From positions 511,001 to 575,000 of the forward strand of contig OU015673.1 of NCBI GenBank assembly GCA_907165275.2: a DNA stretch of 64,000 nucleotides, given 5' to 3'. Origin of the DNA: Zygaena filipendulae (Eukaryota; Arthropoda; Insecta; Lepidoptera; Zygaenidae). Every line of letters starts with the position of its first letter. Position 1 is the stretch's first letter. Both the position numbers and the translations under genes were made by a program. Of this stretch, positions 1 through 15,100 are shown piece after piece. The notes beneath the pieces were generated by a model. The model was not told the origin of the DNA. It did no database searches and saw nothing but the letters and a program-made list of their open reading frames with translations.

Positions 1-80
1 TATTTTCGCTTTTATGTTCCTAGTTTCCTACAAGTATATCTAAAGCAGCTTCAGCATAAGTAAAGCTAAAAGGTATTCAC

Positions 81-173
81 CTGAATCTCCCATCGCACAT
101 TCATTCTCCTGTCTAGTGTTTCTTTGCAGTTGTTGGCGGTGCTGTAAGGCGTCTGTGAGGTAGTGGAGCTCGT
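81..173 (-). CDS. Skeletor: Skeletor coding exon 6 (start of DOMON domain)
   Basis: Acceptor TTATATTTCAG at 174 and donor CAG|GTGAAT at 80; phase 0, 31 codons (residues 283-313), translated TSSTTSQTPYSTANNCKETL then DRRMNVRWEIQ. A Ser/Thr linker is followed by the N-C-K-E and W-E/R-I pattern that opens DOMON domains in this family. It is too short for ORF scanning. The next exon is left of the window. The 80 bases at 1..80 are intron and show nothing else. Confidence 0.85.
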
Positions 174-3100
174 CTGAAATATAATCTTGGTTAATTTGTT
201 AGGTACCAATATTCCTAAGTAGCAACTACTATCTGACGATATACAAGGAACCCACTCTCCTCAGACTTAGAGTAACTCTGTAGGAATCAAATATCTTTTG
301 AGGATTTTCCTCTCGCAAAATAGATATTATGCTTTAAAATGATGTTCAGATGAAAAATTTAGACAATCCCAGTTAACTACATGAGTATAGTATTATAAAT
401 ATTATTAGTGCTACATGTAGTAAGTATTTTCCGCGATTAATAAATGTATTTTTCAAAACGTCAACAGACCTCGTAAGCTTCAGAAATTACCTTGACCTTG
501 ATAACTCGAGACCTCGATAGTACGTGCATAATATCTTTTTTTTTCATACATTAGGGATAATCCCCTTAATATAAAGTATCCGTATTTTAACTTTGGACGT
601 TACTCTGTATAAATACGTGCACCTAAGGTCTTATACTTACAATGCTGAAGAATAAAGTAACATCAATATCTATTAAAAAAAAATGTTTGTTTATTCCATA
701 CCTATCTATATGTTTCTATAAAGTTCATCCGATTACGATTAAACTTTGGTAGGTTATTTGAAAAAATCCTTTCTTACCGGATGCCTACGTCATTCAAAGT
801 ACACACGCTCCAAGCGTCAGGTCTCTACGATCAGCGGTTTAGGCTGTGCGTTGATCCATCAGTCATTCAGGACAAAGCATTTTATATGTAGGTAGGTATA
901 GATTATTATAAGTTATAACGTCTTTGGTTATACTCACAGGGTTATACCACCAAGCGGGCTGTAAAAGAGTACCATTATCCCATAGGAAGCAGAAAAAGAA
1001 ATGAAATACATAATGGTTAGAGCAATCAATTATAATTTATAAAACATCCAGATGATAATACTGTTAAAGACTCATTAAATCTCAACCATTCGATCCATAT
1101 CCATATTTGTTGTTGGATTCTCCATACGATCATAACATTATTGGCTTTTTCATTCAGCGTTAGATTTCATTTCTAAAGATTGCGCGAAAAATCGATTTGT
1201 CGTTAGTATCCTCAAATATGAAGAGGTCAATTCAGGTACTTTGAGTTACAAAAGTGTTTTTTTTTCTTATGACACAATACTATGACATTTTACGCATAGA
1301 GTAGGTATTTTTATGAATTGTTAAAATCACGAAGCCAATCAAAACTAAGCCTGAATGGTTGGAAATAAGGTTCGGGTTTGGATGAAATTAGTGTTTGCGA
1401 TGGATTAGTAGATGGTCGATGAGGTTTCGGTGTTTTTTTCCTTTTGCCCTGAAAACGCAAAATGACTTTTTAGAAGTTAGAAGCAATGTTAATTTAGGTT
1501 AATATGATCGACATAAATGGTACAACGGTTAATCCTTTTGTCAGCTAAAACAGAGACCCTGATTAAGATTAAAAAAAAAGAAATATAGGTATAACATTAA
1601 TTGTAAATTTTTAGTTGAAAACCTCATTCTTAGACCAAAAATATCAACTCCAAGCAGCAGCATGAATGAAAACGAATCCAAAAAAATGTTCCAGTGGACA
1701 GAGATACAGAACTCTGCGATTATTCTAGAGGCAATCGATACCTTACAGCTTAAACGATATTTTAATGTCCTCCAAAAGCCTGTACCTAGAAACACCCACA
1801 TTGCTTTGGTTCACAATTGAAAAAAATATATATTAACAACAAATCTAATGTAAATTTCCATAGGTACCTACTAACTGGTGCCTGCAATTTCATCGCGTAA
1901 TTTTTTTTCTTGGGAACTCGTTTTGAAGTTAATTTGCGTAATGTCCGTTTCTCCTGAAACGACTTCGATCAAACCAAGCCTTTTATATGGTGTGTTGCTC
2001 CAGCTACGTTGTTAAGCTTATTGAAAAACCACATGAAAATCCGACTGTCTGTTGTGAAAAATATTTATTTGCGTTCTGTTACTGGTCTTTTTTCGCTCTC
2101 TCTCAATTTTTGATAAATGTATTATAACTAGCTGTTCCCCGCGGTTTCACCCACGTTAATTTCGAAGTTCCCGCGGGAATTCCGGGACAAAAAGTACCCT
2201 GTACCCCTGAAAATGTGTATGCAAAATTTCATGATGATCGATTGAGACGTTAAGGCGTGGAAGCGTAACAGACAGAGTTTCTTTCGCATTTATTATATTA
2301 GTAAGGATTAAGGATGTAATATAAGACACATTTTTTTATAATTATGTAGGTAGGTATCTAAAACCTAATTTTAAGAAGTTATAATTAAACAAGCCCAACA
2401 GAACCAATTGATTGTCCTACTACTCACCGTGATCTTCGTCTGCCCCAAGGCGGGCGGGACGTCCAGATCCTTGGGTATGTACACGTGGCCGAAGTTGTGC
2501 CTATATTCCACGCACCACACCGCCAGCCAGTCGATGTCGTACGCTGTCAGCTTGCCGGGGAGTTGGATCTCTATGTCTTCGCCTTGGTAGCCGCGCAGTG
2601 GATTCAAAGAGCCCATCTCATTTGGCACCTTGAACGGGATAGTAGACAGAAGTGTAGGTTAAACTTGCAATGGAGAGTTGAGAGTAAAATTCTAGCAGGC
2701 AACGGAACATAACGTCAAACGAAGTGACGCGCGAGTAGTCAAACGAAGTGACGCGTGAGAAGTCAACAGAAGTGACGCGTGAGAAGTCAACGCAAGTGAC
2801 GCGCGAGAAGTTAGCGCAAGTGACGCGCGAGAAGTCAACGGAAGTGACGCGCGAGAAGTCAACGCAAGTGACGTGCGAGAAGTCAACGCAAGTGACGTGC
2901 GAGAGGTCAACGGAAGTGACGCGCGAGAAGTCAACGCAAGTGACGCGCGAGAAGTCAACGGAAGTGACGCGCGAGAAGTCAACGCAAGTGACGCGTGAGA
3001 AGTCAACGGAAGTGACGCGCGAGAAATTAGCGCAAGTGACGCGCGAGAAGTCAACGGAAGTGACGCACGAGAAGTTAACGGAAGTGATTTGCGAGAAGTC

Positions 3101-6100
3101 AACGGAAGTGACGCGCGAGAAGTCAACGCAAGTGACGCGCGAGAAGTCAACGGAAGTGACGCGCGAGAAATTAGCGGAAGTGACGCGCGAGAAGTCAACG
3201 GAAGTGACGCACGAGAAGTTAACGGAAGTGATTTGCGAGAAGTCAACGGAAGTGACACGCATACCTACAGCGCAACGTCCGGTTAACTATAACTGACAAT
3301 AAGTGTATTTTTTTTTTTGTTAAATCGGGCAGTTTTTAAGTTTACCCAAAACAAACAAACACACTAGGTACCTAAAATCAAATCTTGACAACCTAGAAAC
3401 TATACTAAAATTTTATAACTTCTTGACCCACCTTAGTCCCGAAAGAATTGGGTTCGGTGCCGTTGCCGACCCAGAAGTAAGCGTCTGGGCCGGCGCCGTC
3501 ATAGTGCAGGTTCGGGATGTAGAAGGTCTTGGCATCCAAGACGCTGATGTTGCCAGAACGCAGTTCGTGGGCCAGCCGCTTGAACTCCGGCAACACCCTC
3601 GGCCGTGGCGGGTCCAGACCGGGTGGTATGAACACGTCGCCGAAATTCACCTGGAAAAAATATTATTTTCGTTCGATTGAATCTATACACAGTACAAAAT
3701 GAAGTCGCTTCCTCTGTCTGTTTGCGATAAACTCAAAGACTAATGTACAGATTTTTATGCGGTTTTCACCAATAGATAGAGTGATTCATGAGGAAGGTTT
3801 ATATCTATAGTTTATCCTGGAGTTCCCGCAGGAACTCCGGAATTACCGCGGGTGAATCGGTGGAGGACAACTAGCAGCAGGCTATAATACCTATATTATG
3901 TATGGTTGACTAAAGTTTTGTCCATCATATAGATTAATATTTAAGTATCCCTATATAAAAATGAATCCCTATTTCTCTTGGTCACATCACGCGTGAACGG
4001 CTGGACACATTTCGCTATTTTTTTTGTTGTTGTGTTTTTTATTGTAAATAGAAGAACAATATGCAAGAATTTTGGAGTTCCTGCGGGAATTCCGAAACTC
4101 ACGCGGGTGAACCTCTAAAACGGTTGGACCGATTTTGACTGGACTTTCACTTCTAATTAGCTGATGTTATAAGGAGTAAATTAGGCTACTTTGGACTTTC
4201 TGCGGGAATTACGAAACTCACGCGGGTGAAACCGCGGGGCACAGCTAGTGTCAAATAAAGATTATGTCTATGTCTTAATATTAGTGCGAATGTGCGTTTA
4301 TTTGTTGTTTGTTAAGTTTTCACGGCTTACCTAATTACTGAACCGACCATCATGATTTTGCATACACGTTGTCAAGGGTACAGAGAAGGACGTAGGGTAC
4401 TTTTGTCCCGAAATTCCCGCGGGAACTCCGAAATTAACCCGGGAGAAACCGAGGGAAACAGCTAGCTATTTATTTCACTGTCTTATTATTTATCATTAAC
4501 AATAATCACCGGCATCATAAATGGAACAGCACCCGCACAGACTTCATTCATATTGTGTTTATGATAATGTCGGAGCTCTATTATATTTTTGACACGTTCC
4601 CGGTATCCTTACTAATCCCAAGTAATATTATAAATGCGAAAGTAACTCTGTCTTTCTGTCTGTCTGTTACGCTTTCAACCGATGATCATGAAATATTGCA
4701 TACACGTTCTCTGGGGTACCTACTGAGAAGGACATAGGGTATTTTCTGTTCCGGAATCTCCGCGGGAACTCCGAAATTAACGTGGATAAAACCGCGGGAA
4801 ACAGCTAGTAATTATTGTAAATGCGAATGTGTTGTAATTATTGTTTGTTTGTGCGCTTTCTCGTTTTGACTACTAAATCGACCGCCATGAAATTTCGCAT
4901 AGGTGCCTACACATTTTTAGGGGTACGGGGTATCTATACAGAAATTATACAGAAATTCCCGCAGGAAATGTGAAATTAACGTGGGTAAAACGCGAGAACA
5001 GCTAGTATTTTTTATTATCCATATAATAATTTATTTATTCAAGTAACTAAGACTATATACTAGCTGTTCCCCGCGATCTCACCCGCGTTAATTACGGAGT
5101 TCCCGCAAAAATTCCGCAATGAGAAAATGTACCCCATGTCCTTTTATGTACCCCTGAAAACATGTATGGAAAATTTCATGTTCGGTTGAGTACCTAGTGA
5201 AGGCGTGAAAGCGTAACAAACAAACAAACAAACAAAATATAAATCCACATTCACATTTATATAATAGTAAGGCGGTCCGTGACTCGCCTTGTGTTTTGGC
5301 GCGAAGGTTCGCGCATGCGCGGTGCCGCCGATCGATATTTTGCTTCAGAGTTCGTTGGGCCCTTATTCACTACTAGATATGCCCCGCGGTTTCACCCGCG
5401 TAAAACTTTGTCATATAACAACTTTTTTCCCGACATCCGATTTAAATTCGGCTCAACCCAAAATAATGGAATATTTTATTTTATACTAGCTGTGCACCGC
5501 GGTTTCACTCGCGCGAGTTTCGGAATTCCCGCAAGAACTCCTAAGTAGCCTAAATTAACAGCTCCTTATGTTAATTAGCAGTGAAAGTCCCGTCAAAATT
5601 GGGCCAACCGTTTCGGAGATTCACCCTCATGAGTTTCGGAATTCCCGCAGGATCTCTTTATATCAGGATTTTATATCAGGACCCACCAAAGTTTCATCAC
5701 AATCGGACAAATGGTTTGGAAACGCATAGAGGAAAAACATACAAACATTGCTTTTTTATTTATAAAGATTAGGTAAATCATAAATTTTATGTAATAACTC
5801 ATAATATAACAAAGTGATTTTCCACGTAAAAGAGACGGGTCCCACTCGTAGATAATAAAGTTATTGTATTAATTACATTAAGCTCGACAAAGTTACTACA
5901 AACCTCTGTAAATTCCGCAGGATTTCTAACATTTTCATTCATTAGTCGAGAACTCGTGGAGCCGTTGAAAAGTTCAACATCCATATCCATATATATGGTA
6001 TCTTTACATATTATAAAACAAAGCCCTCCACCGCGTGTCTGTCTGTCTGTTTGTCTGTTCCCGATAAAATCAATACCTATATAGGTACTGAATTTATCTA

Positions 6101-9100
6101 CTATTACGTATTTTATTGTTTTGAGTTGGCGGGCAGACATGCGGTCGGATATCGCGCGGACGCATCCCCTTGGGCTCCGCTGAAAACCAGCGCTGCCGCG
6201 TTTTACGCGTCAGTATATTATGCTGAGTCGGTGTCCATTTTGGCATCACAAAAATTTTTAGGCGAATGTTGTTAGAGTGTTAAATTTTGTCACATATTTT
6301 TTTAATTTTCTGTGATGCCGAATAAAGATATTTCTATGTATATCTATGCCTATGTTTCTGTCAAGGTTCAACGCACTCACAGTGAATCGACGGCACCAGA
6401 CGCTCAGCCACTTGATGTCCCTCAAGCGCTTCCCAGCGGGCAGCCGCAGCAGAATGTCAGAGCTGTTGTGGGCGCGGAGTATCGGAGGGTCTCTGGGAAA
6501 ACAAGACGGGAGCATATTAATAGGGCCCTTCTTCACTACTTCGGAGTTCCCGTGGGAGTAAAAAAAACCCGATGTCACCACCACCGCTCAGGACTACCGT
6601 AGCTTCCTATACAACGTGTTAATGAATTAACTGAAAACTTGATACACCCCATTTAAAAAAAAAAAAAAAACAAAAAATAATATGATTAAAATATATTTTA
6701 TGTCGAAAAAATTTATACTTTAAAAGTTATTCAACATTAGTTTGGAGGTGACCTATCTACGAAATTCCAAGCGCTAAGCCCGCGGCGCCTACCGGTTGGA
6801 ATTTGTTTGCTGCGGGCGGCGTACGCGCCGAATATTGTATTGTAAATAATTTAGACATGGGCTAGTAAAAATGAAAAAATATAACCTATATTAAAACATA
6901 GTGCGACCGATTTGCTTGTCGATTCTGAGCAAACTAATTTCTAGTTTTCAGTTAATTCATTGACACGTTGTATAAGTGAAAGAATTTTCAAAATCGGTTC
7001 CGTAGATCCAGACATTACAACGTCACAAACTCACAATTCACCAACTTTACCTCTTTATATGTAGTTATAGATTATAGAAGAAGATGACCATAACGAAGGT
7101 ATTTATCGCCATGTCCTGTGGATGTTATATATGGATGGATGGATGGATGGATGTTTGGTTACTCTTTCATGCAAAAACTACTGAATGGATTTTAATGAAA
7201 CTTTACAATAATATAGCTTATGTTGGTAAATGTAAACGACTTAATGTCAATGTCATTTTGTATTTGACACAGCTAGAGCTGTCAAACTGTTACTCTGTGT
7301 AACCCTGTGTCGTATGTCGAGTCGGCCATTACGTTCGACGTTGTGTACCGTGTATGTTGCAAATAAAGTTATCCATCGTAATCAACGCCATTCTATCATT
7401 TCTAGCCACAACCCTTCAGCTTATACATCAGATTAACACATAGGGTACTTTTTATCCCGGATCCCGCGGGAACTCCGATTTTACCGCGGGTGAAACCGCG
7501 GGGCACAGCTAGTATGTATATATATATATATCTATCTCTCTATCTACAACTTTTAAACGTTGTATCTCGGAAACGGCTCCAACGATTTTCATGAAATCTA
7601 TTATGCAGAAGGTTTCGGGGGATGATTAATCGATCTAGCTAGGTTTCATTTTTAGAATATATTTACCAAAAAAAAACGAGTTAAGCTCGGTCATCCAGGT
7701 ACTAAACCTATGGATATGCCCTAAGGCAAATGAAAGATGTTTATAAAATTTATTGAAAAGTCGGCTGTTAGTTCAGTGTTTTTGTGAAAACAGTTCTAGA
7801 AACAATTCCGCCTTTAGTTATGAACAGAGAGATCTTTTTATCCTCGAAGTGGTAGGTATTACGTGGGCAAGTACAGGTGAGTACAGCACTTGTGTGAGGG
7901 GAACTCGGGGGCTATGAAAAGCGCTGGGGCGGGATTACGACTTTTAAAAAAAATATTTACAAGCATGAGACAATTTTATGAATGAATCACTTTGTCTGCG
8001 AGGGTTTTAAACTCATATGGAAGTTTTTATCATAAAACTTAATTGTGTATAATGTTAATATAGGTATATAAAGAATGGAAAGCTGCCGTTTATTTTTGTT
8101 TGTTTACATAGGGTAAAATCGTACGACTCAAGTGTCATTTAAAAAAACAAACCTACTTATCGATATTGTTTTAAATTCAATAACTAGCTGTTCCCCCCGG
8201 TTTCACTGGCGGTAATTTCGGAGTTCCCGCGGGAATTCCAGGTTATAATATAGCTTATGTTACTCAGGGATAATGTAGCATTCTAATGGTGAAAAAATTT
8301 TGAAATTGGTCCAGTTGAGTTTGAGTTAAATCGTAACAAACAAAAAATCTAAATATTGTATGGACAATTTTTACGTAATATTACGTACTTACTATTACGT
8401 ATTTTTACGTATCTACTATTTATTAGTTACATCATTACATGTATTCGTATAAGTGTGGTAAGTACCTATACATAAGCATCAATTACCGGCTGCAGAGGGA
8501 GCAAGGTCTAGGTCCTACCTTCATCTGGTTTTTCGAACGTCATTTAGCAAAGGTCTCGACAGACCGGTCGACTTTGACCTTAATAGGTACTATACGTTAT
8601 GACCTAGATGAAACAAGTGCAGTGAGTGCTTATAAATTATCAGTATGTACAATCATGTCCACAGAGATAATAATGGATATTATTTAACTAGAAAGGCAAC
8701 GTAGACGACGCAGGTGGGTCGTGGCTATGAGCAAATGATCATAACTCCCCAAAACTTTCAAAAACGGTGATAGGACGTCAGCTAATAATCGTTACCACTC
8801 AGCTGTTCGCCCAGGAATATCGATAACTAGTTGTGCCCCGCGGTTTCACCCGCGTTAATTTCAGAGTTCCCGCGGGAATGCCAGGATAAAAAGTGTTAAT
8901 CTGATACGTATAAGCTATATTATTATAAAGTTTCATTTAAATCCATTCAGTAGTTTTTGCGTGAAAGAGTAACAAACATCCATCCATCCATCCATACATT
9001 CTTACAAACTTTCACGATTATAATATTAGTAGGATGGCAATCGTAATCATGTGCTCTATTATGTCTATGCTCTATTTTTAATTATGTGTGTAAACTTGTT

Positions 9101-12100
9101 TTTTATCCTTATACAAAAAGCTACCGAGGGAATCCTGAAATTCACAATCACTAGCAACAATTAGCAGTTCAGTTGACCAAACTAATAATACTTTCCAATG
9201 GCAATTCATGCGGGCGAACCGTGTGGAGTAGCTGAGTTAGATAGTACGTACTAAATAATGGGGAGTTTAAATCAAGTCACAGTTTTTTTTTTTAATACGA
9301 ACCCAGCGATGATAGCTCAGTGGTTAGTGCTTTCGGATTAAACGCCGCGAGGTGTAGGTTCAAATCCTAACAATGAGCTTGAGCTGTCGGTGAAGGAAAA
9401 CATCGTGAGGAAACCATAGCATGGTGGTAGGGCTCTCTAGTGCCCGGCTGGCTAGCTACCACCTTCAAGTTGCAAATCTGTCGCCAAGCACCTAACGGTG
9501 TGTTCCGGCAGCCCCACTTGAAAGCCAGTTCCCATCCCCATTCCAGGTCGGCAACGCACCTGCATGCCTTCTGGTGTTGCAGATGTCCATGGGCGGCGGT
9601 AATTACTCACTATCAGGTGTACCACTTGCCCGTTTGCCCCCTATGACATAAAAAAAAACCTCTTCTTTTATACGTAAGCAGCGGAAAAATGAAAAGAGTT
9701 CTAATAAACAAAATATGTTTTGAACAGCGAGGACAATAATCCTATTAGAATTTAAAATATTGAAGTCGTGTTTATAAACACCCACTTCTGATAGGAAAAT
9801 TCCATAAAATAACGACGTAGTAGTAGTCGGCTTACGTAACCGGGTACCACTGGGCATAAAAAATTGCTTGCCCAACTGTGCCGTGACGACAAAACTTTGT
9901 TAAACTGATGACGTACTTGCCATCCGAGTTCCATTCACGGACATCATACAAAATATAAAAATAAACCCTTTCAGATCGCAAAGAGGCAAATTAGGACACT
10001 AATGAAATTACGGAAAAAATCAGGGAATTACTTTGTTCATAACAAAAACTGTGCCATACCCTTCATTATGATCCTACTAGTTGTGCCCCGCGGTTTCACC
10101 CGCGTTAATTTCAGAGTTCCCGCGGGGATTCCGGGATGACAAGTACCCTATGTGTTAATCTGATGTATAAGCTATATTATTGTAAAGTTTCATTCAAATC
10201 CATCCGGAATTTTTTGCGTGAAAGAGTAACAAACATCCATTCATCCATCCATCTATACATACTTACAAACTTTCGCGTTTATAATATTAGTAGGATTTTA
10301 CTCGCTGAAAACATCAGCAATGAAATCAAAATATGCAGTGGAGGGGCAGGGACCCAAAGTCTTTTGGAAGGTCGTGAATATGTCATTGTTTCCATAAGCA
10401 AATATAAACTTGGAAGGGCAGGCGCCCGATGATTGGCGAACGCTCATGGCTCCCCAAAACTTTTCTTTGCTCGCATACCAAAAATGTTTTTTACAATAAG
10501 TATCCCACGCACAATCAGTTTCAAAAAAGGCCTAATCACGTTTGTTTTTATAGGAGAATAGAATAATAGCTTCGTGTGCAATCGTCTGGCGACACTGGTT
10601 TTCATGTATTTTCATAGTAAATTGAGTTGATGCCCTTTCTATCTATTCAATGGTTTTGACTTTTCCACCTCTTCGTGTATGTGACACATAGGTCTAGTGC
10701 GACAATCACCCGGTGTCACAGAGTTGATGCCCTTCTATCTGTTGTATAGTTTCCATCTTTTCCTGGGCCCTTATTCACTATGACCAACAACATTCCTTGC
10801 CCATAACGCGCGTCCCAAAAACGCATTTCCAAACGTTCTAAATGCCAAGAGAAATTATTCTTTATGCCTTAAGAAACGTTATAAATGGACATAGATAAGA
10901 AATAGTGTGTTAACCCACATTGAAGAAATTTTGAGTAAATCGTGTTTTATAATTATAGCGCCATTTTGTTTCAACCTTTTTTTATGTTCAACATGTTTTT
11001 AAATATTTCAACAATGTAATAAGATAAACACATAATTAAAAAACGTTCTCTAATTCGCAATAAATCGTTCTGTATCAATAAGTTAATTTTGTGGGTTAAC
11101 ATGTTATTGCTTATCTGCATCCAAATGTATTTTTTTGCAGTAAAACTTCTTTGATTACGAGGGAAGTACAGTTTTTGCGGCGTCTTATCTTAGCGCGGCG
11201 TACTGTTATGGTCATAGTGAATAAGGGCCCTGTACTATCTAATAGAACAGCTGTTAATCAACTGACCTCGTGGTATAATCTTCGGGGTACGGCACCAGCG
11301 TCCCTTCTGGGGAGGGTTGAGGAGTATCCCCAACCCAGAAGTAGGCGTCGGGCCCTGTTCCGTCGTAGGCGAAGCCCCTGACGAACACCGTGTTTTCGTC
11401 CACGGCGTACACCCTGCCACGGATGCCGTGAGCGTACTGCGTCAGGTGACCTATCATGCGCCCGTAGTAGGGCTCCTGGCGACGCGATGACGCCGCGTCT
11501 GAAACAAGCGAAGATCCTCGTCAGAACAAGGAGACAATGTACCAGGAAGACATAGCAGCAAAGGAGTTTTTGATGGTGGTTCCATCATTGGCGCAGTAGG
11601 TCACCAATACCCGCCTATCAAGTGGTTCCGGGTGCGATTCCCGAGTGGGGGTTGACTTAGTGTGATGAAACAGAGTATTCCATTTTCCAATCTTGGTGTG
11701 TTTATAACATAATAATTATGTAGTATATATCATGTTTGCTTAGTTTTTAGCACAAGCTTATAGCTTAAATTATGTAAGTAAATTAATACCTACGTCAATA
11801 GGCTGGATGACTTAATTTTAGTTTTTAGTCCGTCGTGTAGAGAATAATAAAAATATTGGCCACGCATTTTCCCTTTTTTTACTCAAAAAATAACGGTGAT
11901 TACATTGAGTCGAAATGTCGCATGACACACTGGATACACTTGGTACCCTTTATACTTAGTTATGACGTCACGAGCGCCCAATCCTAAACTTTGATGCGTT
12001 TTATATAAGTATTTTTTCCAATAATTTAATAAAAGCGAAATATACGCGTCTGTAATTTTTTTATTATCTAACTGATGGACTAAATAATTTTGATTTCCAT

Positions 12101-15100
12101 ACACCGGCAACAGCCTATTGGCATACCTACGTATAACTCAAGACTACGGATATCGGCTACTATATAGGTGCTTCATGAATCGCAGCATCTGGACAAAGAC
12201 ATTTTAAGAGAATAGACGAACAATACAAATTTTTACTATGCAATCCACGTCAACCAATTTTTGCGGGGGAATGATCTAAATTAAAACCAATCACATCGTT
12301 GCAACGCAATCAAATACCAGTTACCACAAAGTACATTTGAAATAGCCAATCACATCGCTTTCCGTCAAGTGGTATCTATAGACAATAGTCTCTGCTAGCC
12401 AACGGCATTTTGTTAGCATGAGATCATTTGACCACTGCGTGGTTCAAGGGGAATAGCGGCCGAGCGTATTTTCAATCTATTCTCTTTCAATATCTTTGCA
12501 ACTGGATTTATAGGCCACTCGAAAGATCCATTGTAGACGTTGCAAAACCGAACTGGAGATCAATAAGTATGTGAAACTTTCGTGTCAGGGAACTTGGGGG
12601 TTGCGAAATGCGGAGTCGACGGAAAAGGGGTAATCTGGGGAAATATCACTAGTCATCTTTTATAACCCACACCTATATTATATTTTCATTCGACGAAATT
12701 AAGTATCTAATACCGAAGGAATTCCAGGATAAAAAGTAACGTAAGTCACTCAGGAACACTAGCTTCCTATGAGTGAAAGGTTTTTTTAAAATAAATAGTT
12801 ATGTTGAGTTTATTCACTATAAACAAGCAAACATAAAAAAAACATCTAATCTTTCTCTTAATATATCCCACAAAAAATAAAGGAGAAAATAAAAACCAGG
12901 TTTTGGTCTATAAAAGTAGGTAGGTATAATGATTATCGAGATACAAATTATTGGCTATGTTCTTTTATAAACGCCTTTGCTTTAATTTTTTTTTCTGTTT
13001 AAAAGTGGTCTCTTGTGGTACTCTAATTATTATAAGAAAACACTTGGAAAATCGCGCTAAAATACCATAATCCTCTTACGGTGCTATGAAACAAAGCTTT
13101 TATTTTGTAAGACTATTAAATCCTGTTTAGTAGTTTTTGAGTGCTTCCAAAAAATATTATTTCGTATTTTGCTAGTGATAATATTATGATCCCCCGGTTT
13201 AGTTTCTTTTAATCCTCCTTTATCTAACTGGGCATGATAAAAAATAAATTAGTCCTTAAAAATTTCCCACCAAGAAATCAAAAGATTTTGGTGACTATAC
13301 CATTACCTTCTCAATAATTTAAAAAAAAAAACAAAGTTTTCTCAATCCTTGTATTATAGATGCAAAAGTGAGTTTGTTTGTTTGTTATGCTTTCACGGCT
13401 AAACGGCTCAACCGATCACCACAAAATTTTGCATACACGTTATCAGGGGTACAAAGAAGAACATAGGCTACTTTTTATCCCGGAATTCGGGCGGTATCTT
13501 CAAAACTAACGCGAGTGGAACCGCGGGGAAATTTTACAAATTTTGCAACCCCTTTTCATCCCCGTGGGGGTCCCCATCATACAAAGAACACACCCTCCAA
13601 GTATCAGGTCTCTACGATCAGCGGTTTAGGCTGTGCGGTGATCCATCAGTCAATTCAGAACAAAGCATTTTATATATATGTATATATAAGTAGATATTAT
13701 TCGAAAATCTCAAGCGCTTTGCTTGGAAATACGCGCTACAAATCTGAACGGAACTATCTCTAGACATGATATCTACAGAGAAACAACCTTGACTAACTTT
13801 GAATAGATATCAATCGTCGGGCGAAATGCCTAAACAGGTCCATAATTTTCGAATTTAGGGACCCGAGCTGCGCCAGTCTAAAACGACGGTAGTTACAGTC
13901 TGTTGCCACTCATTTTACATTCTATGTTCTGGCGCACAAGGGTTAATTTTGTTCAGCAGTCGTGGAGGAAACTCGATACGTTAGGCGAGCAATATTGTTA
14001 AAAGGTCCCATCGATCTTAAAGGTGCAGGGAAAAACCCGGACACGTTAGAAACGCTCCCCTTCCTACGATAAAGGGAGCTGTCCGTGTACAGTCAGAACG
14101 AAACTCTCGGCTGCTTTCAAAGTCAAAGTGAAAGTCAAATAATTTTCATCAAAGTTGGCTCTTTTTGACGTCATCGCGTCAGTCAAATTACGTCGATAGT
14201 CGATACCGATATTGTTCTCAACTACGCGACATTGGTGAAGTCACTGTAGCAACACATAATGCCCGAAGCCATAAACCAAAGAAGAAAAAGAAGAATTGAA
14301 ACATTGTCATTGGCAAATTATAATTATAGACGCCATTATTAAAGAAAAGGAAGAAGAAGAATTTACAATTCATTAATCTCTGTCAGTTATCCTTACTAAT
14401 ATTATAAATGCGAAAGTGAGTTTGTTTGTTTGTTACGCTTTCACGGCCAAACGGCTGAACCGATCACCACGAAATTTTGCATACACGTTGTCAGGGGTAC
14501 AGAAAAGGACATATTAGGCTTTTTTTATTCCGGAATTCCCACGGGAGTTTCGAAATTAACGCGAAAGAAACTACATTAAATTTTGCATATTACCTACACG
14601 TTGTCAAGGGTAGGTACAGAAAAAAATAAAGGGTAGTAGGTAAGTACTTTTATCATGGAATTCCCGCGGGATCTCCGAAACTAACGCCTATTTAGTGCAG
14701 GTATAGTTATGAAATCTTATTTTGGAATAGTTTAAATGGAGTCATTGATCAACTATAGGAACTAGGAAACCGCTTTCAATAGAAAAACGGCCAAGTGCGA
14801 GTCGGACTCGCGCACCGAGGGTTCCGTATCCTTGCAAAGTGTAGGTAAGTACCTAAATACAATTGCGGGAAAGGAGTCTTGGAGATCAAGAAAATTGTAT
14901 GTATTGTTTCTTATCAAATTTCATGATTATATAGGTCAACGGGAAGTACCTATACCTTATAGGTTTTGATTCCCTTGTCTTGATAGACCGACAGATAGAC
15001 TGTTTGATAACGAAGTGATTCGATAAGGGTTCCTTATTACTTATGAGGTACAGAACCCTAAAAACATGTCGCACATTACCGAAGACACTCATTCCATAAG

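Noticed and set aside
2708..3262. CRISPR array
   Set aside because: Units are contiguous with no unique spacers, and the genome is eukaryotic.
2618..3296. Long open frames (TSVDFSRV, TREKSTEV, LPLTSRAS types) as a repetitive protein gene
   Set aside because: They arise from a 24-bp tandem repeat open in several frames on both strands, lie in a Skeletor intron, and have no start, promoter or splice support.
9302..9380. Functional tRNA gene
   Set aside because: A and B boxes are present, but the acceptor and anticodon stems do not fold and the sequence continues into a SINE body with a LINE-type tail.
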